DNA of 64,000 nt from Micropterix aruncella (lineage: Eukaryota; Arthropoda; Insecta; Lepidoptera; Micropterigidae), in assembly GCA_944548615.1 (NCBI GenBank), contig OX155976.1:1549974-1613973 (forward strand). Reading direction: 5' to 3'. Position 1 is the stretch's first letter, and every line of letters begins with the position of its first letter. Of this stretch, positions 39,601 through 54,600 are shown in pieces. Position numbers and translations under genes: made by a program. The notes under the pieces are model-generated. The model worked only from the letters and a program-made list of their open reading frames with translations. It searched no databases and was not told where the DNA came from.

Positions 39601-42600
39601 ATGTGAGGTTTCACTGCAGTAAAAAGGTGAAAACGCGTGAGTTAATGCAATATTTTTTTATTACTTTGATGAGTAACTTGAATTCGCTGAGGATGTTTTA
39701 CTTCAAAATTGTAAAAGATATCAAAAAAATCCATCGTAAAATCAACTTTCACAAAGCTTAGGTCATACCAATCACACACTCAATCAGTGATGACAACGCG
39801 ACCCTAGAGGAAAAAGTGAAGAAATAAAACCATAAAAGGCAGATCGTTACGCCAGAACACGATATGTAGACACTTGAGAATTGTCAACTACTACGAGCGA
39901 AACCGCTGACCCAGAAGGTTATAACGATACTACTGTCGAGTTCGATATTAGTATCGTGTTCACGTTCTTTCTTCCACTGAGTCAACGCAGAGATGTAGGG
40001 ACAACTAGAGTTGCCAACTACAGCGGGCGAGCCCTTAACCGCGAGATAGCCAGGAATGCCGATTGGTTACGAGTTCGAGGTCGCTTGCGCGGTCCTCTCC
40101 CTTACGAAGCGGTGAAACGGTGTATACCGAATCTATCGCGGACCACGCCATTTTTTGCCCGACTGTTCACCCAGGATCGGGTAGCCGATGGTCGTTTCAA
40201 GAGCAGCCGCCGTAATGTCCGCAACCACCCCCGCTCTACAGGAAACAGTACTGCTTCCAGACTCCCCCGACTGCTAGTCAGAGTGCGCAATCGATTGGCA
40301 ATGCCGCACGGAGCGCAGACCGTCCAGAAGCGCCAGAAGATTGATTCCCAGGGGAAACTAACCTTAAGGCCAGAGTCCTTTCCAGGCTCGCAATTCATGC
40401 GTGGAGGCCGTCGGATGGGTTTTGACCCGTGAGTGTGACCAACCCTGAACAGAATGGGTCTTCGTGGCCAACTCAGCAAGGGCCCATTGGCTCCCAGAGA
40501 CTTAGGGACAACACAATTCACCGTCTAACTTCGTCAACAGGCACTGAGAAGTGAACCCAGCGGCAGCCGCGCCGTCACTACCAGCGCATTTGGACGGATT
40601 TTTCCGGCCACCTTTCTGGCCACAGGTTTGAAGCGTTTCAGGGTCACAGGCTCGGCACCTACATGCTGTCAGCGATAATTCAGTTTGAATTTATCATGGC
40701 GTCCTTTGCCGGTTTTTCACACGGGATGGTGTGGCCATCGGGTCGTTTCAAGAGTAGCTGACATCAGGTCAGCAACAAGCCCTACTGCTTAGGAAACGTG
40801 GGAGCTAATGGGCCCTGTTGCAGTTTGACCACTAAGTTACAGTTGTATACATTCGGTCAAAAGCACGGGGCAACAGCCATCCGGCGCCCTCCACGCACAA
40901 GTTCGAGGCAGGGTAGGACGCTGACTTGCGGGCCAGTCTCCCTAAGGAGTCGGACATCGAGCGCTCCTGGACGGTTTGCGCATCGTGAGGAGTTAGCCAA
41001 TCGATTGTGCATTCCGACTAACAACCGGGGGACTCTGGAAACAGTAATGTTTCCTATAGAGCGGGGGTAGTTGTTAACCTTACGGCAACTACTCTTGAAA
41101 CGACCATTCGGCCACCCGATCCCGGGTGAAGAGCCGGGCAAAGGATGCTGTGTTCCGCGATAGCTTCGGTAGACACCGTATCACCGCTACGTAAGGGAGA
41201 AGACCGTGCAAACGACCTCGATTCTGAAAGGAGGATTCAGTCAGGAGGCAGGAGGTATAATGAAGGTATATTCCAGACGGAGATATCCTTCCAAACTGGT
41301 CGTCAGTGGGCGAAGCTGACCGCTGGGTACCTTTCCCGGTGCCTCGCCATATCGCGTTGGCCTCTGACTGGCAGATGGCGTAACTAGACAGTGGTTTGTT
41401 TTCGTCTTAAGTCTTCTGCGCTCACCTCAGGGAGGACAGAAAGATTTCATACCTTTATAACGTCCTAAGGTGACGGGTTCATCCGTTGTAGTTGACAGCT
41501 CTAGTTTCTCAGGAAACGTACGACTCCAGACTCCCCTGCTTATTCGCCGAATTGTGTAAGCGTGGCAGACACAGCCTGGTACGCAAACTGCCCAGTTCTA
41601 CCCGAGATATTTCACCAAATCCGCGACTTTCTCATCCTAACAACCTCTGAATGCAAAATTACATCCATGGCAGAAGCGTACAGCAGCTCTGACAGTTCAA
41701 GTCCCTCTACGAAGAGGCTACCAGATAGGAGTTCTATCGTGAGCTCGGCAGGCAAGATGACATAGAATTTGGCTAACATAGACCAAGCTGCATGGAACCA
41801 CTAAGAACCCTAGTAGCCGAAGATATGTAGATAACAAGAAATAGTGATATGAAACTTGTTGAAGTCTCTAACCTAGCATGTTTCAAAATAGGCTCCACTA
41901 CAGAAACGCATCCGACTGCCAGAATCTTGGAAACCAGATAAATTATATAGAACTCAAATCCAGTGTTTGATAAGAACTCGTGATGAAGGAGACCGACGTC
42001 AGCTAGAGAAGAAAAGGATGTCTAACTCAAAAATAAAATAATAAATTACAACACTTACAGTGTCGCGCTTTCGCCACATGTGGTTGAGTCGGTTCTCCAG
42101 GCTCTCCTGGACCCGCTTTATTGACGGCTCTGATGCGGAACTGGTACGTATTGCCTTCTTTAAGGTCTGGAACTCGAGCCTCACATTTTGGTGTCTGAAA
42201 TACAACCAAAAATATATTAGTTCTTTAAAGAGCTAAATTAAACAATCGACAGCAGCAATCGAGTAAAGTTATATGTCTTAGTATAATAGTGGAAAAATCG
42301 CGGTATTATTGGGTCGTTACCTATTTAATTGCTGTTTTTTTACACTGTCCACTTTGAACTTGAATAACTTGGGTTTGAGTTGGATTCAAATAAGTTTCAA
42401 GATTCAAATTCAAATAAGTTTTAATTTAAGGCCATATTATTATTTAGGCCATATTATTCATATTAATTGTAAATTATCTTTATTCTGTTACTGTTTTCCA
42501 AAAAAAATAAAAACGAGCGAGATTTGTCTTCAGTTTCTGAAAAACCTAGAGATTATTCTCAATATTAAAAAATACTATTTACACCAGCGTATGGTCTATT

Positions 42601-45600
42601 TGTATAGTACCAAGACAGTTTTTGGAACATCCATACAAAAAATATAAGAAAAAAATGTTTGAAATTACATAATTTCCAGAAATGTTATGGCCAAACATTA
42701 TTTTTTTTCATTGCGTGTGGCATTGCAAAAATACCTAAATTTTTAGTCGCGTCAACTCGGAAGGGAGCCTTAAACAAATTGAGGTCTTCAATTTTAATTT
42801 TATTGTCCAGCTAAAAAGGATTACGATTAGTGTTTATATTTCTTTAAATTTATTATGTTTTTTTTTATTTAGGTTATTACATAGGTTATAGAGATATTTA
42901 TAGAAATTTAAATGTCCGCTTAGAACAGGCTATTGCCTAGTTAGGTGAGATTAAAATAGGCTCAGTAGCAACAGTTTTTGGATTATAACGTTATCAGTTT
43001 TTTGCTACTGGAAGTTTGCCTATGACATTTATTTTACGTTTTGTATCTGTATTATTGTGAATTATAAATAAAATAAATTAATAGTTTTAAAAAAAATACG
43101 CTTTTATAAATGCACATAAAAACCACATCATCAGACCTTGAAACCTAATCGTGGTCAAAGGTTATTCCGAGACTTTTCTAATAAGTACAAACACAGCTAT
43201 GAAACGATGTTTCATCATGAAGTTCCAGTTCATATCTTCCGATTCCATCATCAGATCAGTTCGACAGTACCATATTATTGTTTTGTCATCAGAACTACAT
43301 ACAGCTGCCAATTTTCATGACGCTACGATCCTTGGAAGATGGTTAAATTAGTTACCTTAGATTCCATAGTTACCTAGATAACCTAGATTACATAGTTACA
43401 TACAGGTCGACCTAATAAAAGCGTGTTAATAAAATAAAATAAAATACTCACATCTGTGACAAGAGCTTCTTGCCACGATCCGAATTTCTCTTTTTTCTCG
43501 ATGACATAACCGGTGATGGGCGCACCGCCGTTGTTCTTTGGCGCTTCCCATTTGAGATCGACTCGGTCCACGTCCCAATCGTCGATGATGGGTACTGACG
43601 GTTTACCAGGAGGATCGTACGGGTTTTTCGCGACTATAGAACCGTCAGTTCTGAGCGGTTCTGATTCTCCTTCGTCGTTCACAGCCTTCACGCGGAACTC
43701 GTATTCTTCACCTAAGTAAATAAAACACATTTTTTGTTGAGTTAAGACTGATCTGATCTTCAAGAACTCGAGCAGCAAACATAATACCTTCTTGCAATCC
43801 TCGCACATCCAGTTCGGTACCATCCGTCTTTCCAACTGGAACCCATCTTCCAGTCGCCTTATTCAACTTCTCGACCACGTAACCAGTAACTGGTTTACCT
43901 ATAACAAAAAAAAAACGGTTGTGTCACTTCAAGACTTTTCCAGCAAGTAGCCAAGGACTGGTTTTATCTGAATACCCCTCAAGACAGTAACGTCCCGAAT
44001 CGGGTACGATATATTGTAGTCAATGCTCAGTAACGTCCCAAAACGGGTACAAGCGCGGCGCGACAAACCGCGCTCTCAACGAACTGAATTTACACCAAAA
44101 TCACAGTTAGATATGTGTAGGAAAGACGGATAAATTCTGTATTGTACGATTATTTAGTCGTGCTTCTCGCAGTCTAGAATCCCTAATATAATTATTTGTA
44201 TTCTGGGGGCACTTAGTCGAGTGCTGCCATTGCTCGGATTTGTGCTTCTCTTCGAATATTATGTAGCTTCTCTTCGGATATATGTATGACAATAAATAAA
44301 ACGAACTAATAGATTTGGTAAAGCATGTAATAACGTACACAAATATGTTCACAATTTCTAGATAGGGTTTCGTATTTTGAGATAAAACGTCGATATCGCT
44401 GAATAAGTGAGTGTTTTTCAGTTCTCCAACTTTCTAATTGTTATTCATAATAATTATCAAATTGTTTTAATGAGGTTTTATATTTCAAATTTCAATGCGA
44501 TCATTCTACAATTCTTCTTTTCATGATCCATCAAGTAGTTTCTTTCTTATGTTCATTTTTCTAAAGTGCTATATTTTTGACCTTTAACTCTCAGAAATGA
44601 CGGGTGACTGCCAAGATTTACACCCGCCGCTTGAGGGGCTAATTCTTAAATAAACTCGATGAGCGCCCTCTCTCTGGTATTTATTTCATTAAAATTGTGA
44701 GAGTGGCCACCCTTCACTAGACTCCAATTGATTGTGAGCGAAGGGTGGTTCTCATCAAATTGTTTTCTCCGTTATTGAAAGTCGTTGCAGTTGAAGTTGA
44801 AGTGTTTATTCAGAAGGTCTGTAGTAGGTTGCCAGTTCGTAACGTCTTGGTCGGTATTTCGCCGGTGTGTAGGTAGTGTGGGCGCGAGGTGAAGTCGTGG
44901 GTGTGTGTCCGAAGTGTGAAGCGCCGCGATAGATTCGAAGATAATGAGGATCGCGTATACTATGCGTAGGTTGGTTGACTCGAAGGTAATGAAAAGCGCG
45001 AGTACTTGCAGATGAGCGGTTACTGTCCGCCACAGAATGATATGGATCGATCGAAATGTACTGCGTTTTATAAGGTATGCAGTGACGCAATAGTTATGTG
45101 GTGTGAGAAATAAGCGTGTTAACTCGTATCGATCAGGAGAAATGTCATTAGTCATCGTTTGACTGTGCATAAATTGCCGAATTTAGTTGGAAATCAATTG
45201 CAGCTGACTCGTGTATATTCGAGCGAATTTGCGGTTTCGATTCTGTAGAAATTACTTTTTTGTTGTGGGTGTGTTGGACTGAGGCTCCAACAAAATCATG
45301 GTATTTATTTAATTTGTACTCGTGGTCTTTTGGGATATTTGATTCCCATGGAACAGTTTCCAAGATAGAGAGTAAAGAGTTATATCTGGACGGAGAGCTG
45401 TGCATCCGAGACTTTTAGGGAATTTATACTGCATAGAGACCGAATCGACCTCCAGAATCCAATCTGAAGCTTTCTCAATTATCGAGAAAGGTTTTGTAGT
45501 TAAATATTTTTTGCCTTTAGAGCCATCCCACACAAACTTATTGGGGGTTTGGAAGATACTGTCAAACCCTTGTTGGCTGGATATTTCCGTCTTAATCACG

Positions 45601-48600
45601 AAAAAAAATGCGCGTTCACAATACTTTCCTTTGTTGTCGGTTGGTGGGCCGGAAATGTAACAGTGAAAATTAATTTACCCACATAGATTTGTTTTAAAAA
45701 ATTGGCATACACACCTCCATCATCCTCGGGTTTCTTCCAGCTGAGTTTGCAACCCGCTTTTGTGACATCCGAAACTTTGAGAGGACCGCCAGGTTTACCA
45801 GGAGCAGACAAGACCGTTATCTCGACGTCAGCCTCATCCTGGCCATGTTCATTCACAGCCAGGATACGATATACACCAGTGTTCTTGCGCAGAGAATCCT
45901 TAATGTCCAGTTTGGTGTTGTAGTCAACGTTGGTTATTACAACATTATCAACTTCCTTGATCTGTAATTCAATATTAATAAATGTAGACATTTACAGGAG
46001 ATATTTTGAAGTAGTTAATTATTTTTAATAATAATAACAATACGGCGCTTGACGGGCACTATGCGCAACAAGAAGTCAGTGCTGTGACCAGGGATAACTA
46101 GGGTTGTCGACTACAGCGGGCGAGACCGTTACCTCAGGGAGTTTTAACGATTATTCGTTCTATCTCCCTGGAGTGAGCGCAGAAGACTTGGACAAAACAG
46201 TCCACTGTCTAGCTCCGCCACAAACCCGTAAGAGGCCAACACCCAGGAGTGTCACTCAGCGGGCTTACACTCACACCCTTACTTCCAATTGCGACCAGAT
46301 TACTCCAGTCTCTCTATTGGTTACGAGTTCGAGGTCGCTTGCGCGGTCCTATCCCTTATGAAGCAGTGAAACGGTGTATACCGAATCTATCGCGGACCAC
46401 GGCATCCTTTGCCCGGCTGTTCACCCAGGATCGGATAGACGATGGTAGTTTCGAGAGCAATCGCCGTAAGGTCCGCAGCCACCCCCGCTCTATAGGAAAC
46501 AGTACTGCTTCCAGAGTGCGCAATCGATTGGCTTATGCCGCACGGTGAGCAGACCGTCGAGGAGCGCCAGAAGGTTGATTCCCAGGGGAAACTAATCATA
46601 AGGACAGAGTCCTACCCAGGCTCGCACTTCATGCGTGCAGGCCGTCGGATAGGTGTTGACCCGTGAGTGTGACGAACCCTGAAGTGCCCTGAACAGAATG
46701 GGTATTCGTGGCCAGCTCAGCAAGGGCCCATTAACACCAGGGATAGAAAGCAGCAGGTTACCTTCTGACCTCACAGGGCGTCCATGAGCCGATAATGCAG
46801 TAAATCTGCCGGTGAGATAATTGGGAGAGCCTCCCTTCAAGATCTTGAAAAGCATACAAAAACTCGCATGTCTCTTTTCTCCTGGGTCGACAGCCAGGGA
46901 AGCTTCTCTCTGTACTCTCTGTAAATTTTCTGAGGCCATGGATGTAAAGAATGCAGGAGAAGCTCAGATTTGGCGAATAACTCCTCTGTGAGATCGAGAA
47001 ATAGGACATGTCCATAATCCAGAAGGGGTAGGAAAGCAGACTGACAAATCGAAATCTTGCTCTCCTCCGGGAGAATATTTTTCAGCCTATTTAGCGAATG
47101 TAATTGGCAGAAGAGTTTGAGTCGCATTTCTCGAATATGTCGCGCCATGAGAGGTTTTCGTCCGTACGGACAGAAAATGAAAGAATTAGTTACTTTATGA
47201 ATCGAAAGTCAGAAATACCTCAACTTCGGTTTCCTTCCACTTCTGGAACCAGGTGATAGTGGGTGCAGGTTCACCCTTGACATTGATATCGAAGTTTATC
47301 GGTTTACCCTGCCTGACGATAACCGGTTTTAAATTTGTGCGGTCAATGCGTGGTTTCACTGAAACAATAAAAGAAAACATGGTTATAATATTCCTTGCGG
47401 CAGAAGAGTGTTGTCTAACTACAACAGGCGATCCCGCCACCCCAGGAAGGCGTAAAGATATTGATCTGTCTTTCACCCTGGGGTGAAATGTAAAGACTTA
47501 AATACTATGACAGTCCACCATTTAGCTAGGCCGACTAACCCGTTAGAGACCAACGGCTTACTGTGTGGCACTGGGTAGTTGACCAAGCGGTGCTGCCTCG
47601 CGCCCTGACTACCAGTTATGGCCAGATTATTCAATCTTCCCAACAGTTTACGGGTAAGAAGTAACTTTCGCGGACTCTACCTGATAATAATAGTCGGCAG
47701 TAATTCAGTTTGAATTTATCGCGGACCATAGCGTCCGTTGCGCATCTCTTTAATCGGGATCGGGTGCCCAGTTAATCGTTTCAAGAATGGCTGACACCAG
47801 TTCAACATACACCCTCGCTGCTTAGGAAATCGTATGTCGTTTCCAGACTCCCCCGGTCATTCGCCGGAGTGCACAGTCGATTGGCTGATGCCGCACGGCG
47901 CGCAAACCCCCCAGTAGCCCCCGAAGGTCATTCCCAGGGGAAACTGATCTACCAGCCGTAGCCTGACATACAAAGTCCTTACCGGATTAGACTCTCATTC
48001 GAGGAGGCTACTGGAAAGGAGCTGAACCATGAACTAAGCCAACCCCAAAGAACGAAGTTGGCCTTAGTGGCCCAACTGCACAGGAACCATTAGCTAACCT
48101 GCGACAGTGGGGCGGTGTCGACTACAACAGACGAACCGGTCACCCCAGGGTGGTATAACGATATACGATCGTTCTTTCAGCCGTGTGATGAGCGTAGAAA
48201 ACAAGACAATACAAAATCTACTGTCTAGCAATGCCAACATGTCCGTCAGCGACCAACGCCTTATGGCGAGGCAACGGGAAAGGTAAGGAGCGATCAGCCT
48301 CGCCCCCTAATTACCAGTTTTGGAGGATATCTCCGTCATGAATTAACCATCAGGATACCTCCAACCTTCCGACTGGTAACGGATTCGAAGTCGCTTGCGC
48401 GACCTCTACCTGCCGTATGTTTAGCGGTGATTCCGTTTGAATCTATCGCGGACCAAAGGCATTTTTAGGGCGGCTCTGAATTCGTAATCAGGAGCCTAAT
48501 GGTCATTTCAAGAGTGGTTGACGACAGGTCAAGATCCACCCCCGATGCTCATGAGACAGTATATTACCATAGTATCTAGACTCCTTCAGTAATTAGCCAG

Positions 48601-51600
48601 AGTACACAACCGATTGGCGTCGCCGAACGGTACACAAACCGTCCAGTAGTTCTGGGTTGGCAATCCCACCAGGAGAAACCGATTCACCAGACGTGAGGCC
48701 TGAGACGCGAGAGTTCCGCCCTGGGTAGTCTTCTACACGAGAAGGCTATTAAATATGAGCTGAATCGTGGGTTGAACCGATCCGAAAACGCAGTGAATCG
48801 TATGTCCTAAGCTTCATGAAACCGTTCGCTACCCTGCGCCATCTTGCGGTGTCAACTACAACGGGCGAGCCCGTCACCACAGGACGTTTTAACGATTAGT
48901 CGTTCTGTCGCCCTGCAGTGAACGTAGAAGACTTTGGACAGTACAATTCTACGTCCAGCTACGTCACAGCCCGTGAGAGTCCAACGCCTTACCGCGAGTG
49001 AGCCAGGAATAAACCCGGCGGGCTCGAGATACTCGCGCCCTCACTTCCAATTTTGACCAGATTTCTCCGGTCTCTCGATTGGTTCCGAGTTCGAGGTCGC
49101 TTGCGCGGTCCTCTCCCTTACGAAGCGGTGAAACGGAGTGCACCGAATCTGTCGCGGACCAAGGCGTCCTTTGCCCGACTCTGAACCGGGATCGGATGGC
49201 CAATGGTCATTTCAAGAGCAGTCGCCTTAAGGTAGACAACCACCCCCGCTCTATAGGAAACAATACAGTTCCCAGTCTCCCCCGATTGTTAGTCGGAGAG
49301 CACAATCGATTGGCTTGCGCCGCTCGGTGCGCAGACCGTCCAGGAGCGCCAGAGGATTGATTCCCAGGGGAGACTGGTTGACCCTGTGTCCTACCCAGGC
49401 TCGCACCCCATGCGTGGAGGCCATCGGATGGGTGTTGACCCGTGAGTGTGACCGACCCTGAAACAGAATAGGTCTTCGTGGCCAACTGAGCAAGGGCCCA
49501 TTAGCTCCCTGCGCCAATGAGAGATATTTGGTACCAAGTAGGAAAACTACTAACAAGCTTTGTGTCTGATCATCTGCATCTTCGTAGGCTCTGAAGGTTC
49601 GCCAAGACCAGCTTTGTTTACTGGAATGACCCTGAATTGGTACTCGCTGCCCTCTGGAAGATCCGTGACTTTTCCAGTGGTATCGCTTCCAGGAACCTGT
49701 AGATAAATAAAACAATATTAGTTGATTTACCATTCTTATAATTAAAATGATCTTTGTTATATGAAGTAAAATGTAAATGACAGAACGATCAATAACAAGG
49801 AAGAACGATCAATGTCAATTTCGAAAAAAATTGTTAAATCCATTTTAAAAATTACTAATTTAAAATACGACCTATTGGGCAGGGTTCGTTTGAGTCAGAA
49901 AAAATGGTTTTATCTGTAAACCAAATATATTTAGATAGGATAGAAAACGAATATGCCGCGTGAAATTTGTAGCACCCGACGTTTCGGAGACGTTGCAGCC
50001 GCCGTTGTCCAGGGTAGACCGAAGAGATGTCAATCCGTTGTTTTGCGGGTAGACCGCATACCGCTTCCGCCACTGCGTAGGTTATAACGGTAGTGGGGGG
50101 CCGGGCTCGGAGCGCGGGAATTTTGAAACACCGTCTTGCACACAACACTCACTGTATCCTGTTTTACGTCTTTGCGTTCGGAGCTCGGCGCTTCCACGTA
50201 GAAGAGAGTTTGTAACCGTCGTCTCTATTGAAGTTCGGGGTTCTTTTTATTTCAAGGGCTTCCCGGATCATGCGAGGAAAGTAGAATTGTTCTTTGGATA
50301 GCACAATGGGATTTTGAAACTGCATCCAGTGGTTACTTCCGCTATCCAATATATGTTCGCAGATCGCCGATTTTTCTCGCTGAACGTTTTTAACAGCTTT
50401 GATGTGTTCTGTCAGTCGCGTGGCTATGGGCCGTTTCGTTTGTCAAACGTAGGCTAGACCGCAACTACATTCGACTTTATACACACCCGGGGTTTGCAGT
50501 TATATTACATCCTTTACGGACCTCAAAAATCGAGCTATATTTTGGGTCAGTTTAAAGATCGTTTTTATATCGAATCTGTTTAGCATCTTACTTATTCGAT
50601 CTGTCACGCCCTTGACGTATGGTGAGAATGCTCTTGATCTGCTCGGTTTCTGATATTCGTCTGTATTAGATCGTGTGCGTGTCTCGTGATATTTTCCGTA
50701 TCCATTTTTCCTAAGGACAACATTGACATGTTCCATCTCCTTCGGAAAATGCTCAGCGTTGCATAGATCGCGTGCTCGGTATGCGGCTTACCCGCAAAAC
50801 AACGGATTGACAGCTCTTCAGTCTACCCTGGACAACGGCGGCTGCAACGTCACCGAAACGTCGGATGCTACAAATTTCACGCGGTAAATTCGTTTTCTAT
50901 CCTATTTATAATGTCAAACAATCGCGATAGTCTTCGATTTTAAATATATTTAGGTTTATAAAAAAATACATTTTACGTAAACCTTATAAATAAGTACCTC
51001 GTAAACATTAAAAAAAATTATTGAAATTGTAACCCCGTAACCCTTTATATTATACAAAGTATATGAATGCCGTCAGAATGCAGGGCTAAACATGAATGTC
51101 TCGGAGACCAAAATTTTAGTCGTATCAAAGAACAAAGACCTATACCCCAGAATCAAACTGTCGGGTTCGGATTTAGAGCGAGTCCGGCAGTATAAATACC
51201 TCGGTGCATGGGTAAACGAAGAAAGGAACTGCGAACAAGAAATTCGTACACGGATTGAAATCGCCAAAATGGAAAAGGTTATATGCGACAGAAAACTAGC
51301 TCCGAATACGAATTCTCCATTGCTATGTGTGGCCTGTCGTGTTTTATAGTAGCGAAGCTTGTACCCTGAAACCTGACACCCAGAAGCGTCTTGAAGCATT
51401 TGAGATGTGGTGCTACCGGAGAATGCTCCGCATTAGCTGGATCCAGAAAGTTCTCAATGTTAGAGTACTCCAACTTGTCGGTAGAGATCGCGAACTTTTA
51501 CCGATAATAAAGCAAAGAAAAGTGGCGTACCTGGGCCACGTGCTGAGACATGAGCGATACCAACTGCTTTAGCTCATTATTATGGGGAAAGTTTGCGGTA

Positions 51601-54600
51601 AACGACGGGCTGGAAAAAAAGTCTTGGCTCTGCAACATCCTAGAGCGGACAAACGTCTCAAGCGTAGAAGAACTATTTCGCTTGGCCCAAGAGAGGGAAA
51701 AAATTCACAGAGCTGATAGCCAACCTTCTCTAGGAGAGGCAATATAAGAAGAAGATCCGTTCATATATATAATAAAAAAATTAAATATAAATAATATTAT
51801 ATTTCCTAATGATATTTTGAGTAGGATTCTGAAGACTCATACCTCTCCTGCATTCTCCCAGTCTGTTTTGCCTTTGGGCCTCTTCTGGATGATGTACTTC
51901 TCGATTGGAGCACCTCCATCGTCCTTCGGTGGCTCCCACTTGAGGTCAACTGAGGAGTTATCGTGGTCTGCGACCACAACGTTGGTTGGCTTTCCAGAAG
52001 CATCTTTAAAAAAAAAACAATGGTAAAAATGTGCGGGTTTCGCTGATTTACACGCAAAAAAATCTTTTTATTTACCGTAAGGATTCTTGGCGAGAGTGGC
52101 TCTTTCCGTCTCCAGAGGCTCGGAGTCACCTTCGTCGTTGACGGCTGATACCCTGAACTTGTACTGTTGTCCAGGGGTCAGCCCGGTCACATCCATCTCC
52201 AGCCTGGGTTTGTCGCCAGGAATTCTGAATTTACAGAAATTATTAGTCCTGTTATTGATAAATACGACTATTTATCGGCTTTGCTAAAGCGTTTGACAAA
52301 GTCAGAATTGTGGGTAGATATTGTTCTACACAATACCTTAAGTATAAATAATATAGAAATATCTGCTGCGGTAGTCTCGTTTGTCTTTTTCCTCTTCTAA
52401 AAATTAGTTTACTTTGGTGTTTTAGATTGTTTACGAACGTCCACATCGATTACTGTATAAATTATATCTTTTCTTCTTCATTTTAGAAACGCATCGAATG
52501 GCTATACGATGGTAATCATTCTCTTAGCAAACTCTGCGATATCTGCGATATATTCATTACTCTTCTGTGTGCTGACCTTTTAGTACTTGGTTTTGTTTAG
52601 AGTTTTCGATTGAAACGTATGGATTCGAGCGACAAATGCGCTGAGACTCAGAGATCAGCATGGGATCAATAGAGCGGAAAAGAATGTATCTGTGGTATTT
52701 AATATACCAAATCATTTCTCAAATGTATTGCGAAAATCCTGTTTTTTCACGACTGTTTTTTTTTTCAAAGATTGTTTGAGAGACATCCATGGTTTTTGTC
52801 TTCTTTGTTGACAACTTAAAGGCTTGTCGTCTTTCGAATGTTTTTGGTTTCAATATTTAAAATATTTAGCTTTCGTTTTGTAGACAACCAGAGACGTCAT
52901 GACATTTGAATGTTATGGCTAGTAACATTGATTATATAGGGCATAAGATTGCTCAAAGCTGTACTACGATTCGGCAGCTAAAATTTTACTACGAAACCCA
53001 ACGGTAATATGGTAGTTGAGCGGTGTCGACTACAGCGGGCGAATCCGTCACACCAGGCTGGTATAACGATATTTCACCTTTCCTTCAGCCGTGGAATGAG
53101 TGTAGAAGACTTAGACAATGGCATTTCACTATCTATCTCTGCCAACTAGCCCGCGAGAGACCAACACTTAGCGCCCGGCACCGGATAAGTAACCCAGCGG
53201 GCAGACCAAGCGTCCTCGCTACCAGTTATGGCCTCCGGAGAAATGTGGGACAGGTTGAAGGTCGCTTTCGCGGTCCTCTCCCTTACGTAGCGGTGATATG
53301 GTGTCTACCGAATCTATCGCAGACCACGGCATACTTTGCCCGGCTGTTCACCCGGTATCGGGTAGCCGAATGGTAGATTCAAGAGCGGCTGCCACAAGGT
53401 AAACAACCGTCCCCGAACTATAGGAAACAAAGCCGTTTCCAAACTCCCCCGACAGGATGCGTTCGAATTAGAAAATAATATTACTGTGCGCTCCGGGAGC
53501 AAGCCGCCAATATTGGTCGTTACGTAGTCAACGGTGTTCTGATGTGCAACCAAATTTGGTCGTTACGTAGCCAAAGGGTTAAAACCACATATTATAATAA
53601 ATGGTGTTACCTAGATCAGATCAAAACAAGAGAACACTCTGTACCTTCCAACCCGCACCCATTTTCCGGTATCCATGTCCATCTTTTCCACCTCATATTC
53701 CTTGATTGGAGAACCTCCATCGTCTTCCGGTTTCTGCCAGGCTACCTTGCATCCTTCCGCGGTCACATTACTGACTTCCAGCGGACCTGGAAAATTAAAA
53801 AAATGCTAGTTACAATGTCGTCACACACAGAAATTTTGTCACAGATATCTACGTTGTTTTAGGAAATATATTGTATATGCTAAAGCAGAGCAATCCTCGG
53901 TTAAATTATGTTAAGCAAAGATCGTATGTCTAATTCCGTTTATTAATCTAGAAGAGACTTGTTTTATAACTTGGGTATTAATTTAATTGTAGATGAAGTA
54001 GCCCGCACTAGTGAAGAACTGGCCACAAAATATCTAATGTGTACTAAGTATATATATATAATAGAAATAAGATAAGCATGTATACAAATATATATAAATG
54101 TATGTAAAATTAAGTAAACTACAACATAAAAGCATTATTATTATTTATTCCGTAGCCGGCGTTTGGGGAGGGGGTCGCCCTCGCAGCCAGTAGGCTGCTG
54201 TCGGTGCCGCTGGATCTCGTACTCCATTCACGATTCGCTTCCATTCTTGACGATTTTTTTTCCACGTCTCAACCATCCCTAGCCGATAATCGTTGATTTT
54301 AAGGATAATCGTTGATTTGATGTTATTTAGCCAGGTTTTCTTCGGTTCCGATCGCTGAATTCTCCTTCTGTCGGACGATCTCGTCAAAGAAGTTTACGTG
54401 GCAAGCGATTATCGTTCATTCGGCAAACATGCCCGAACCATCGTAGTCGACGTTTTTGTACTTCTTCTTCGATCGTTGTTACTAGATCGCATCTTTCTCT
54501 AACGGTCTCGTTTCGAATTCGGTCGCGGAGTGAGACACCGAGAATCTGCCTCAAGCATCGCATTTGGAAGACTTAGAACTTTTTGAGGTCCGATTGTAGT

